NCBI GenBank assembly: GCA_003255025.1 | Contig: QANY01005406.1 | Location: forward strand, 452,215-516,214 | Length of the DNA: 64,000 nucleotides | Direction: 5' to 3' | Origin: Datisca glomerata | Lineage: Eukaryota; Streptophyta; Magnoliopsida; Cucurbitales; Datiscaceae | Program-made: the position numbers and the translations under genes | Part shown: piece after piece, positions 1-13,052 of the stretch | Position numbering within the stretch: position 1 is the first letter of the stretch | How the letters are laid out: each line of letters begins with the position of its first letter | Notes under the pieces: generated by a model | Database searches by the model: none | Seen by the model: only the letters and a program-made list of their open reading frames with translations | What the model was told of the DNA's origin: nothing

Positions 1-809
1 AGAAGAAAAGTTCATAGGCGGTCCATCATGTGAGATGATGTGGTGGACCCAAGATAACATTGATATCCTAGTATTAGGATTAAGACCTGCCGTTGCTCAA
101 ATTTGATCCGATGGCCTAAGTGCACTAAAAAATTACTTTTTTCTTTTTTTGTTAGTCTGTTCTTGGCCATACATATCAAGAACGAACAGATTTAGACGGC
201 CCAAATCACTAACTTCTTGACAGTTGGTCTTGCCAATTGCAGAGAATCCAGATCCCCAGTATTAGAACTTCTAAGATGCATTGCAGAGAAAAGGTTCCAG
301 AAAAGCCCACTGGTTATGTGAGTTTAGTTTTAGTTTAGGGGAAACCTAATACTGCACTCTGCCACTCTAAAAGCTAATCAAACAAAAGAGCAAGTGTACC
401 TGCTGGATCGGGTAACGCTACAGGAAACATTAAGTTTGTATCAGCTGTATAAACATCCAACAGTCTAATTTGATTTCATGGTTTCATACCTTCACAGAGA
501 CAGAAAAGCTGAAGTTGAATTTGTTTCAAAGTATATGCATTTCAGATAGAACATAAAATTTATAACTATATTTTGAATACCCATATACATTACCAAATGT
601 AAAGTCCATTTTATTCTACAGCCTTTAGAAAAATAAAATCTTACATAGGATATGCTCCATGTTCTATATTCTGGATGGAAGGAATGCTGTGGATCTTGTA
701 TTCGGGTTGCCAATTGATTGCCAGCTTATTGTTAATTGAAATACTGCGAAATGCAGACCAACAGATTGAATCCTTAGAGAATCGTTTTTGGTGTATTGAT
801 GACGTTGTA
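1..809. other. 3' flank, no gene recognised
   Basis: AT-rich sequence downstream of the coiled-coil gene that ends at 810. The part next to 810 is probably its 3' UTR. The short open frames on the minus strand (for example 492-713) have no recognisable motif and no plausible splice partners, so I do not call them. Confidence 0.5.
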
Positions 810-3800
810 CTATAGCTTCGTTTCAGATTCGTCAAATACCCAATCAGTAATCTCCTCCGTTGAGTCATTACTGCCACCCTTCCGAAAGTCAGAATCTAAT
901 TCCGTCCCCTTTACACCTTTGATTGAGGAAGAGCCATTTATTTCATCAAATTTTAATGTCTGAGTCTCAGTTGCCTTTTTATGAGGCTTCTTTGACCTGT
1001 GAGTTGGAGTTTCAATTTCCAATTTCGGTCTCCTGATGGATTCAAATTCTTCATTTATTTTTCCAATGGCATCAAATAGCTGTTGAATCTTTTCATCACC
1101 ATTCCTGGATCAAAAAGAGTATCCCAACTTCAGGAATTCTAAAAAGCAAAAAAAGAAATAGATAAATCATCAACATGATAATATACCTGATAAGTCCTTC
1201 CTTTGTATCAAGGAACTGCTTTTTCATCGTATCTACAATGCTCATTGTGGTTACAATCTGACAAGTGATAATGAGAACAGAGGAAGTATAAAACCATGTA
1301 TAATATGTTATTGAACCACTAAATAAAACAATTTGAGTGATCCTCTTATGGAACACGAAAATACCGTCCATACCTTAACTTCAATGTCTACATATTCCTC
1401 TTCAAGCTTTTTCCTTTGGTTTGTTTCTCTTGGACTTGCATCATCTATGCGAGTTGAGATTTCCGACCTGATGAAACAACCTTTAACAGCCTGCTTTATA
1501 TTTTCCGAAAAGAATGAAAACATGAACATTTACCCTTGCATAGAAGTCAAGTCCTCCTCGAGTCTCCTGATTTGTGAAACCGATGGTCCCAAGATTTCCT
1601 AATTTTAAATGGATGTATGCATAGAACATGTATATTAACAAGGAAAATAGCAGAGATTTAACATAAACAAAGACGGCTAGTGAAGGTAATGGCATTAGCA
1701 AAGTTAAAGAGCTGGCATAGGTACCTTGTAAGAAGAGAGAAGATGGATAACCAGATTTACAAAATAGTCTCCGTGTCTCTTGAGTTCATCACTTAAACAT
1801 GTAAAAGATACCGATTATTATTTGTATTATTCCAATCCTCATTGGAAGAAATGATACTATTATTAGCGGAACAGTACAGAGGACAAGCACATACTTGACC
1901 TGCTTCTCCTTTTGCTCGGTATATGAGGTTTGGAGAGCCCGAGTATGCTCTAAGAAGTTAATCCATGCATCAACAACTTCAGCTTCTACTCTACACGAAG
2001 CAATGGATCTGAACAGCTCATCTTCCTGTAACCAAATGAGGTTGTGACACAAACCGTCTAAAAGATTTGACACAAGGAAAGAAGAACAACATGACAAGGA
2101 AAGATGGCATGCAATCAGTTTGAAATTCAAATATAAGAGAACTATACATCTGAAATTGGACCAAAAGCATTAATAGCTATAATAACCTTTGTTTTCAAGT
2201 GGGCAATTATCTGATTACTAGCTTCATCAAATTGATCTCTTTCTTCCCTCGCATTGTGAAGGCGCACACGAGAAGCAGCCAACAAGTTGTTGACCTAATA
2301 AGCCCAAATATTACATGTCAAAACCATACTATCATTTTTTATAAAAAAAATCACACTGACATGTTGCAGAGCAATTATTTGACGAAAGTGAATTGACGAT
2401 TCACCCATAAGACACTCTCACACAGACTAGCAGAAAGATATGCACCCAACTTCAGATGAGTCGTCAACATGTTTTTGTGGACTAAAGAAACATAAGGGTA
2501 GCTAGAAACAGAATTCACTAAAAATAAAGAAACACAAGTATATTAGAGTTTAGAATCTGAAATTAACCCAACCCTTTTAAGTTCAGCTTCAAGGTCATCT
2601 TTCTGCTTTTCAAGTTGTCCAATCTCTCCTGCCAATTCCTGGAGAAAGGCACGTAATGTTGTCTGATTATCCTAAACTGTGTATTGGATATAAACAGAAA
2701 TGTAAATGGAAGCTAAAGAACTATATGTAATGTTCCAAGGCCGCAAAGAACTTGTTTGGAAGAATTCTTGATGGGCTGCGTTCCTATATTCTTTTTGGAT
2801 TAACCTTTCTAAAGAAGAAAGGATTCTTATCTTGAGATAGAGTACCTTCTCAGCTTGGCTCATTTCATTGGCTTTAGCCACACGGAAGTTCAGCGCCTCT
2901 TCCTTTTCTGTTCTGCTTGAAATTAGAAGGAAGATAAGAAACATATTAATCAAACATGGCGTGTCAACCGGGAAAAAGGGGAAAAAGGAGGAGGATAGAA
3001 TCATAGAAATTGTCAGGACAAAGGCCAGCTACATATATATTCTTACAAAACAATACTTGGGAATGTTAATTTATTTTTTCCTCAGTAATACTTGGAAATG
3101 TTGATGAATGCCTTCTGTTATCTTTCCAACATAAAAGATGATGAAAACGAGATAAAGAACACCGTTTATTTCTTATAAGTAATCAATTAAGTTAACATCT
3201 CTAACAAGCAACACAGTCTTATGTTCTTACTTATAAGAAATAAGCAATTTTGTAGGATGTATCAGCCGTTCCGTCAAAAAGCTTAGTACGTATTCGATTT
3301 TAAAAGGGAATATATATACAAATTTTAAAACAAATACACTGAAAAATAAGAATGTTAAAGAGTATTGTTTATCTATTTACAAGCATAACATCTACCTGCC
3401 TGTCAAATGAATCATGGTCTTATTGTTACCGATAAAAAAATCATGTTCTTATTGTTCCGATATTCTATCTATTTCTGTGACACTACAATGATTAATTGAT
3501 ATCTACATTACCCATGTTCTGGTAACATAGAAGTGAATGGTGAATATGCCCCGATTGTCTTGCTAGGTTGTATTACAATTTCCCAGAAGCAATGCATAAT
3601 TTAAGGATTTATGCCACAATTTACTGCAGTTTTAATATAACCCTTTTAATTAAGTTTTTAAAGATATCAATCTTTAGTTGAATATGACAGTACTAAGTTT
3701 TACATTTTGCTTCGGTTTGTGCGAGTGTTTATCAAGTAGGTAAAGTGTCCTTAGTATCTCATATGAAAAAAGACTCGAGCATCACTTAATGTGGACTACT

Positions 3801-6800
3801 GTTAGAAGATAACATGACAACTACACATATATGAGAACAAACTCAAGCATCATAAGTCATAACTTACACAAATCTATGCACACATTCAAACACAAAATTC
3901 TGCTAATTATTCTTAACCTGTGGTCTAAAATGCGCTTTTCAGCTTTTGAGGTAGAATTAACGAGAGATTCTGACAAAATTTTCAATTTGTTAATCTGCAA
4001 AGTGAATTGATCATAGAGATTTAGCAACAAGAACATCGTTAGCCATCAAGAAGTACTCTACCTCAAAAGTATAATGCTTGTAAAGGGTTGGCACGGCCTA
4101 CTCTTCTGAAACTGATTTGATAAATGTATTTGTGTTTGATAAACCTCACACATAGTAATCAGATAAAACATATAGCGATAAAATAATTATCCTGACAAGA
4201 TAAATCCAAGGTGAGAGAATCCTTTTTTTTATCGGCCCAAGGTGAGAGAATCCATATAAGCGAAGAGGCAATGCCTCTCACATTTGGCATGTAGATAACA
4301 TCATTTTGAGACATTTAAGACCTATTCGCCATCCAAATTTTGGGTTAGATAGCTTTCTCAACCCTTTCTTTCGTTTGACAATTTAATATAGGACTGCTAT
4401 ATGCATTTATTTCTATACCCTAAAGAATTCATTTTGACCTTCTACGAAGATGTTAAATCACGGGCACGTGTTATTTTGTTGGATATGGTTAACTGTTACA
4501 TATTCTGCAACATTTTCTGGCGGTTTTACAAGATGAAAACTATGTTGGATCATCAGCAGACTTAATTTTGCATAAAACCTCATGATCGGATCTTCTCTCA
4601 TGCTTGATGAAATGAAGTGACAGTTATTTCAAGAAAATAACCTTTTCGCCATGAGCTTCAAGAGAATCCCCATTGCTCAATGATTTCTTTCTCAGCAAAA
4701 GCTCCTCTATTTTTGTGCATATTTCAACTTCTGCAAGTGCTTCTTTAAGACCCTGCAAGGAACCAAATCTGTTTGATTCAAGCCTGATTTTATACTTCAA
4801 TGTCAATTCAAAAACCTCCTTGTGCCTAAAAAGCATTTAAAACCAGATGGAAAGTTGTTAGGGCAAGACCGATGTCCATAAACGACTCAATTATATTTAG
4901 CTCTGAAGAATTTCACATTCTTGATCGTAGAGAAGTGAGTTAGGATTGCAACAAAAAATTAACATACGAGTAACAATCAGCTACCTGATCTCAAGCAGAC
5001 AGCTCCATTGGCAGATTTATTCAATGCAATAACAACTTGAAAGAAACTCATGCACGTTTACATTAAATTGATCATAATTACTGATCACTCAGAGTAATTA
5101 CAAAACTGTTTATCAATGAGCTTAAGAAATCAGACACATTCATAATATATCAACTAACAAACCGATGCCATCTTGTACAAAATCCCAAACAAAAGAAAAA
5201 AAAAACTTTCGTCTCCAAGTATATTTATGCATCATATCTGTGAATCATGTAAACTACGCTGACCTCTATGGTAGGAGTAGTTGTATGATCCGGTGAATTC
5301 TCAGGGTCATCAGTTGAATGCTCTTTGGGTCCGTTCTTTTTGCCAAGTGTTTCCTTTAGACTGTAGGCTTCAGCATCTATTCTGAGAAGAAAGAATAAAT
5401 GACAAAGAAAACATTGAACAAAGAATAGCAGTTTCAGCATTAACAGCCATGCAATGATAGCACTACATCTAATGGATTTCAGATGAGATTGATCTCAGAA
5501 CAATAGCTATAGTGTAAACTTTGTTGAGTCAATGTGGAAAGAGAGTGACAAGGAAATAAAGTCATAATTTTTTTCATATTCAACACTTAAACACAAATAA
5601 AATACTTAAACACGCAAATAAAAAGAAATAGATGAGCTAGCAAGTAAATGGTAAGAGCTTGAATTAAAAGAGCTTAGAAAGTTTACAATCAGGAACTTTA
5701 ACAGAGTAACAACTAGTCAGAATGCATTTGTCATTCTTCTCGAAATAACATAGGCGACCACCTCCTCTTCCCATAAATACGCCTGAATAAAGTATACAGA
5801 AGCTGGAATAGCGTAATTCAGAAGCACGCATATTTGAAACTCAAAAAGTTCTTTTTAAGATTCTTTTTCTGGGAAGATAGGTTAAACAAGGTCCAAACAT
5901 GCAAATATAAAAGATATGCTCTTTAACTACCTTGGAAGATCAGAACTCATTTTCAGCCCTGCAATTGCACCTTGAGCATATTGGAGCAACTCCTCTCGTT
6001 TTATCTGAAAAGCAGGAAGTTAATGAAAGTGAACCAATGCTCATGCTAAATTAAGTTGTAAGTTTCTTGATACTGCAATCATTGCAGAGTGGAGAATGCT
6101 AAAAAAATCATTGAAAAGCATAATCACTTGTGAAGGCCAAGAATAAAAACTTGAAATTAAAAGCTAGATACCTAGATGAACCACTTGACAACTCGAAAAA
6201 GAAGACTCAATGACAAATAATGAGATTACCGAAACACATGATTTCTGAAAAGTTATCTGCGCATAAATATATTTATGAATGCACAAACTGAGGGAGGAGT
6301 TTCGCCTGGAAAACTACAACAGTTTTAATTGTGCAAGCCTGATACGTTGTTAGAGTCATAAATTTGGGAAGAAAATTTCTTCCCCGGAGGGAAAAACTAG
6401 GTTCGAGTTGGCGAAGTATAGTCAAAAGAAAGATTAGGCATTGCTAGAAGTCATTGCCAAGAAAAGACATGAACGTCAATTGTCAACCAATAAGCACAAA
6501 TTAAGATAGCCTTGTATAATGAGCTCCTTAACGAACAGTGATACAATTCCAATGCACCTAATAGACTTGCATAATCACACTACTTGCGCATTGCGTATGA
6601 ACAATAACATGCAGAAAACAATAGCCATATGTTGATTTCTGTAGGTATATGCCAAAGGCATGTAGAATATGTTTACCAGTACTTCATCCTGGTATTCTGA
6701 AAATGCTCTTGCCAAGTTCTGTACACTGTTCAAAACGGCATACTGCACATCCTTTCCTCCTGTAAGACACAGCCTGTAAGTAACCATAACATAAGGTTGC

Positions 6801-8087
6801 TTAGATGAAATTTCAATAATATCAAGGCAACCATTTTTCATGGGTGATGCAAATGACGTTGTCGATAAGCTGATCAGCTCGTGAATATTAGAAAGAGCGA
6901 GAAAATTACCCATATATCTCCATTAGCAATGACTCTTCTTCTGCATTTGGTTGTTCGAGAATCTGAGTCATAGAAAAGAGATAACCTGCGGTTAAACTCC
7001 ATCTATCAGCAAATACAGAGCCTAGAAAAGTAATTAGACCAGCACTAGAAACATAGATGTAAAGGTAGAAAAGGAAACACCGCAATGCTACAATTTTTCA
7101 TACATGAGAAGAATCATTTTGAAAAAACTCTGATTGTGCATAGAGATCCTATTACTTGCATAGACTCTACATGAGTAGGAGCAAGTAATCTTTTGAGTTG
7201 GATATTTCAATTCCACATACTTTTTGCAAACAAAATCTGCAATAGACGACTTACCATAGACAATGTTATGCCTTCTAGAGCTTGGCTGTAAAGAAAAACA
7301 TCACGAAAAGTTCTTGGTTCGCCTCCTGTTTCAGGTTCAACATAATAATCCTACATATAGTCATTCAATTAATACATCAATCATATATAAAAGACTAATA
7401 AAAGGGATGCCATAGAAAATCTAAAAAGTGCCCCTGAGCTATTAATACTAATACAATAAGATACCCACCAAAGCAGGTTTGCTAGGAGAACTTTTGGGCT
7501 CATCAGAACTAAGCTCGTCTTGTGGTTTTTTCTCAGCACTCTCAGTAGAATCCAGAGACAGTCTCTGACTTTCTTTCAGTGCAAGTAGCCACCGTCTCAG
7601 TAGCCGAACTCGTTCTACCCCTCTACATGAGACAGACACTTCTTCCAACATTTTCACCGTATGCCTAAAGCTCTTCATATTCCCAGGCCCCTGCTTTTCA
7701 CGTATATCAAACACAAATTTCAACCCCGACAATGATAAATCCACCAATGCTCCATTCAAAAGTAAGAATTAATCAACATACGTTTATGGTAAATCTTCAA
7801 AACACTCAAGCAGATCAATACTAAACATGTTGCGTATGAGCTCTATAAATAAAAACAGAGTACATATTGATTAAGGCAAGGAAATGTAGTGAGATTGAAT
7901 CCAGAAAAATACGAAAACAAAATAGGATTACAATGCGGTCTTGAATGATCTTGGCCCCTTCGGAAACAGCATTGCCGGCATGGTAGACGACGGAGTCAGC
8001 GTAATTACGAACAGTGCGAGTAAAGTTGTTCTTCCCTTCTGCACCTGCTTCGACTGCCTTGTTCACTGCTGTTCTAATCCAAGACAT
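810..8087 (-). CDS. Plant coiled-coil protein of unknown function, 18 exons
   Basis: I recognise a conserved plant protein type but cannot name its function. Eighteen exons (plus-strand ends): 7932-8087, 7469-7690, 7255-7350, 6910-6962, 6677-6773, 5931-6004, 5264-5381, 4642-4752, 3918-3994, 2846-2912, 2573-2638, 2187-2294, 1895-2025, 1725-1791, 1534-1598, 1374-1467, 1187-1257, 810-1104. They total 1968 nt and encode 655 aa, and every join keeps frame with GT-AG borders. The start is ATG at 8087 (MSWIRTAVNKAVEAG); the open frame extends slightly upstream but without an ATG. Residues 1-52 form a short conserved head. Residues 53-270 are helical, with a LLRRWLLALKE segment. Residues 273-550 are a long Glu/Lys/Leu-rich coiled coil (for example LAGEIGQLEKQKDDLEAELK). 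The last 100 residues are polar and Lys/Ser-rich. No enzyme motif, signal peptide or membrane segment is seen. The coiled coil suggests a scaffold or tether, which is inference. Confidence 0.85.
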
Positions 8088-8570
8088 CACAACGCCTTCT
8101 CTCTATCTATCTGTCACGGATGATGCTTGTTTTTATCCTCGGAGAAATAAGATCACAGCTGAAGCTTAAGCTGAGGATGACACAAATGAAACAATATCAG
8201 ATGCAACAGAAGACAGAATCAATTCCTTGTTGTAGGAAATGGTGACGGTGCTCGCGGAGATTCAGTTCAATTCTGGCGAGAGAGAGAGGGGGTGGGATTG
8301 CAATGGTAGGAAGAGGAGAGAAGAAGAAGTCAAGAAAGAACCGCGTGACGGTTGAAAGTTTCTCCGATGGAGTGTTGAAGTTCGAGTCATTTGCCACTTA
8401 TTTAGTTTGTTTAAGCGGAAAATTATCGTTAATTAATTACCAATTATCCAGGTTTACGGATTTTCCAGTCTTAACGACATGTCGTTTTCGTGTAATTAAC
8501 AAAATTGTCAACCGTAATTCGATTAGCTGTGATTTTGGCTATTTTTTTATTATGCACTAATCACTGTAAT
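8088..8570. promoter_or_regulatory. 5' flank of the coiled-coil gene
   Basis: About 480 bp upstream of the ATG at 8087. It contains a mixed GA-rich tract (about 8270-8345), as is common in plant 5' leaders. No clear TATA box could be assigned. Open frames on both strands here look like chance frames. Confidence 0.35.
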
Positions 8571-9746
8571 TTGACCAACCCATTTAAAATATTAGCTATA
8601 TACACGTGCCATGCACGGGCTACACTGTATCGGTTTGATAAACTTTCTAGTCTAAACATCTTTATCTAATAAATTTTATATTGACACTAATTTATTTGAT
8701 GTAGTTTTTAAAGTCTCCATATTCAATGGCATAGAAACTATATTTTTTTCTAAAATAGTTTGTGACGGTCACATTAAAAGAAATGAAATAATAGACAATT
8801 AAATAATTATTTTACACAACGAGTAAAAAAATTACTAATATATGATACTTAACTCTTTCTTTTTGAAGTTATGCGTTCCGACTATGGATTTAATGAGAAA
8901 ACATTAAATTGATTAAATATATTTTAAAATATAAAATTAGTTTTAGCAAGGATAATTTTTTTTCTTACTTTCCTTCAAAAAGAAATGAACTTGGTTCACC
9001 CAAAAAAAGGCTGTGACTTTCATATTAATACACTTCTAATGATTAATTATGCAATATATTGTTAGAACCTACTTAAACAAAAATACTGTTAGTATTTAGT
9101 CAAACAAAGACAGTAATAAAAACATATAGACTTGAATGTGTAAAAGATATGAATTAGAAAAAAAATGTAAACCAAAATATAAAGAGAAAAAATATATAAG
9201 ATTTCGTTCCAGTTTTCGTGCAATGGTAGTTAGATTGAACTTTATATTTATTTTTTCAAAACACATTAATTCCATTATTTGTGTGAGAATTTGTAAGGAT
9301 TCCAATTTGGTTTTTGTTTTTATGGCTGTTGGATGTTAATTGAACGATTTTTTGGTCTTTCGAGAAGAGATCATAAGAAATAATACCAAGAAGGTGAAGA
9401 GGATGATTGTTTATGAGGTTAGATTAGTTGACTTATTAATTTTTTATTTAATTGGCCGTTGATGGCTTTTTATATTACATTTTGTAACTATTTGAAAATA
9501 AGAATTTACTATTTACTTGTACTTTTGACGAAAATATTATTAAAAGAACAAACTTATTTAAAAAGTATAAAAAGTATAGGGAGAAAGAATCAACTCATTT
9601 GATTAGAGACTTAGTAATTACTAAGTTTTGTTAAACAAAATGAGATTATTTTAATGTATGTGTATCTATAGGATATTGTCATAATTTAAAAAGACATTGA
9701 GTTATATTTAAAACATTGAACATAGTTATTCTCATTAAATTGAAGA
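8571..9746. other. AT-rich intergenic DNA with a possible Helitron 3' end
   Basis: Very AT-rich and gene-free. At 8592-8625 the minus strand reads a GC hairpin (CCCGTGCATGGCACGTG) followed about 6 nt later by CTAA and then T. This is the layout of a Helitron 3' terminus. No convincing 5' end (TC plus TATA-like run) was found to the right, so only this end is suggested. Confidence 0.3.
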
Positions 9747-9751
9747 CAAAC

Positions 9752-11952
9752 GGTAATACCCTGATTCTCGAGGGTTAAACATGCTTGAAATTTCACAATT
9801 TAAAAATTCTCAATTCAATTAAAACCCTAATTTGAGAAAATACTCAAATTAAAAACTCAAATTTTATCCTAATTTTAACGTTAAATAGCGGAAGCATAAA
9901 ATTATTTTAAAAGAATATTAACTCATTAAACTGAAATAAATGATTCATTAAACTGTAATAAAGTGAAGCACGAAAATCTATAAGACATAAAAGTTAAACA
10001 TGGATATTCACAAATTTCTGAAATAACTGAAGTCATAATGTTATAATTTAACTTAAAATTCATAATCATGCTTGTTATGGCAATTCATCACTCATGTTGC
10101 TCACTATCACCTGCAACACAATCATCTATGGGGGGTGAGTATACTCAGTAAGTAAATTCACATACTAATAAGTTTCACTTGACATAAATGTAAACATATA
10201 ACTCATGCAAATTTATTTCACACATTCACTAGTCACATAAAATACTTGTAATAATACACCGATTTCATGGTTAACATATAACTAGAACTTGTATTTATAC
10301 ATGCCAATACTTATACTTGCTTGATCATAATTCGACTAGACATATTCCTCAATTAACAACCTAACCAGAACTGTTTCACAACTTAAACTTTTAACATGAA
10401 CGTGAACATGACAGATTGGGTGTCTTGAAACTTGATGTCACTTAAGGTTATATGAACCTTAAGGATGTTAACATGAATATGGTGACACCCAACCATATAA
10501 CTTGATAACATGACGTGAACAATCTGGTTACTTAATAATTAAGGGACATGACTAAGTCTACTTCTTGTTTACTTATCACCTTACTTGAATTAATATTCAT
10601 AATTCACATTATCACATATATATGGGTAAACATATAACTTGTTCATGAACATAAACGATATAACTATTACATGTATAACTCAAAATATAATCATATATAA
10701 CATGGTAAATAATTTCATCGTGATATGAAAAATAAATAAAACACTTGATCATAAGATTGAACATAAAGAAATAATAAAATAAGTTCACATTATATATTCT
10801 ACACTTATATCATATGAATTGAATTATTATGTAAATCCAATTACCTGGATTCGCTACGAATTAAATTCAGCAACTAATGACCTGAAATCCAAGGATCTCA
10901 GATCACAACAAATTCATATAATATCTACAATTATTTAATTAACTAAGCGAGGTTGAGAACAGGTGAAAATCACATCGGGTGTAAATTATCAAGCGGTTTA
11001 AAATGGTTCAACAAGGTTTGGGTGGTATGAACTGGTTCGGTTCTGCTATTTTGGGTCGGTTTGGTCTGGTCGGGTTGAACCGGCCTGGTATGACCGATCC
11101 GGTTTGGTCTGGGCTGGTCTGACTGAACCGGTTCAGCCCGGTCTGAATGAACTGGTCCGGTTCAGGTGAACCGGTTCAAGAGAGGGGGAAACAGAAAAGG
11201 GAGGCGAAGAAGAGGGAGAGAGAGACACAACAGAGAGGGGGGAAAGACGAAGGAGAGAGAGATCGAGAGAAGCAGAAACATAGGGGAAGAGGGAGACGAA
11301 GGAGAGATAGAGACGCAACAGAGAGGGGGGAAGAGATGAAGGGGAGAGAGACGCAACAGAGAGGGGGGAAAGATGAAGGAGAGAGAGAGGCCGAGAAGCA
11401 GAAATAGAGGGGAAAAGGGAGACGAAGGAGAGAGAGAGACTGAGAGAGGGAGACAGAAAAATAAAGAGAAAAAAAGAAAGGAGAACATGAAAATTACCGA
11501 ATTAAAGCTTGCGGGCGACGATGCGATGATGATGCCAAAAACAGATACAATAGGATGTAAATTGCTGAAATTTGAAGACTAAAAGTTCATATTTGGATAA
11601 ATATATATAAACATAAAAATGGGATATTTGAATTGAGAAATAGAGAAACTAGAAAAATAATAAAGAAAGAGGAAGAAAGAAGATGGCTTACCAGAGAATC
11701 AAAATGGAGAGATACAAAGAGGAAGAAGGAGAGATGGAGGCTTACCGTCAAACGTTTAAGAGAGGGAGGTGAAGAACAACAGTTATAAGCGGGTGAAACT
11801 GCCAGAAAAAGAGGGAGAGATGGAAGAGAAGATGGGTTTTAGAGTATATATAATTTTAGTTTATGGGTTACTTTAGGGTGTAGTGTGTGTTAAGGCGTGA
11901 GTGGGGAGTTAGAATTACAAATCTACCCCTTATAATGTTTGGGGGTATTACA
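9752..11952 (+). mobile_element. Solo LTR, family 1, older copy
   Basis: A 2201-bp unit whose ends are short inverted repeats (GGTAATACCC at 9752, GGGTATTACA at 11943-11952). The first base is G where the family rule TG...CA expects T. The flanking 5-mers CAAAC (9747-9751) and TAAAC (11953-11957) match at 4 of 5, as for an aged target duplication. The inside matches the copy at 44163-46015 in order: CGAGGGTTAAAC near the left end, the block ACTAATGACCTGAAATC near 10875, a run of GGTTC/CCGG words (11030-11180), then a long GA-rich tract (11180-11480). No coding domain is present, so a solo LTR is the best reading. The TG-TAA-CCC type ends recall Tekay/Del Ty3 LTRs, which is inference. Confidence 0.65.
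11180..11480. repeat. GA-rich low-complexity tract inside solo LTR
   Basis: Nearly pure purine on the plus strand, built of GAGAGAG, GGGGGAA and GACGAAGGAGAG words in imperfect tandem. The long Arg/Glu-rich and Ser/Leu-rich open frames on the two strands come only from this composition and are not genes. Confidence 0.8.
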
Positions 11953-11957
11953 TAAAC

Positions 11958-13052
11958 AAATTCAAATATTTTCATATACTTACAAATAAAAAATTAAAAT
12001 ACACCTTGATATATATTTATTTTGTAGGAAGTGAAAATGTCTCATATAGTTTAACATACACTTCTAATAATTAATTATGTTAGTTATTATTAGTTTAATT
12101 TTTTTGTTAAAGTTACATTACAAATTTTACAGGAAATAGAAGAATATGATTCGAATCCACGACCTCTAAAGTATGAGTGTGAGAGTTTAACAAACTATGA
12201 CAACTCAACTTATCTATTATTTTAACCTTTTTAGTATCTATATAATATTTGAGTGAACATTCTTTAATTAGTCTACACTTGACATAATTTAAAATGTTCA
12301 TAAAAAATATGATCTAGGAATGATCATCCTACCGTCACCCCCATACAGATATTGTAAATGACCCAATACAAATAGAGTAACATTTTTTTTTAATTTCTCA
12401 TAAATAATTATAGTAATTGAGCATAAGAGCCAAACGGATAGAAAGGTTCATGTTTGGTTCGGGAAGCATCCGAACAGCGGGGCTGAGCACAAGCCAGGAT
12501 GGTATGGTTGAACACCGTCAACGTCAAGCCCCGTAACGGGCACTAGAACATCCCCGAAGGAAGGCGGAGCATACTCGCCAGTGCCGGAGATTGGCATGTC
12601 TATATAAAGTAGATGCAAGCTAAGAACTTGTTTCTGTCATGTTTCTCATAACCTATAAAGTTATTTTCTATTTTGTTTTAAATAAAACAGATACAATATT
12701 AAATGACAATTTTTCTTGTATTCTATTAGATGTTTCTGATCGACTCCATGTGTGATCTTCATCAATGTTTACAACAAAAAAAAGAAGAAAAACATTCTCA
12801 TCACAAAAATCACAGATAACTCAGACAAGAAGGTGGATCAACTCCTTATTCAGCACGATCTGCTCCCTCCAACAGAACATGAATGGTTCTTTTTATATTT
12901 TCTTGACACAGAACGCAATTATAATTGGACTGCCTTCATCTATTCCGAGCGACACATGAGATGAGACAAACAAGAATGTCGAATTTGTATCCCTTTTAGG
13001 GTACTACTATCAGTTTTGGTTCAGTTTTGGTAACAGTTAAACGGCCTTTCTT
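11958..13052. other. Intergenic DNA downstream of PAH
   Basis: AT-rich. Contains a SINE-like remnant (12095-12255) and an isolated GC-rich block (about 12430-12605). The stretch from about 12700 to 13052 is likely the 3' UTR of the minus-strand PAH gene. No gene seen. Confidence 0.45.
12095..12255 (-). mobile_element. SINE-like, tRNA-derived remnant
   Basis: Read on the minus strand, a candidate polymerase III A box (TGAGTTGTCATAGTTTG, about 12190-12206) is followed about 40 nt later by a B-box-like word (GTGGATTCGAATC, about 12149-12161). A T-rich run on the plus strand at 12098-12107 would be the A-rich tail. The spacing fits tRNA-derived plant SINEs, but it could also be a fragment of a tRNA-like primer region. 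Confidence 0.4.

Noticed and set aside
11147..11582. Arg/Glu-rich plus-strand frames and Ser/Leu-rich minus-strand frames
   Set aside because: The GA-rich tract of the older solo LTR.
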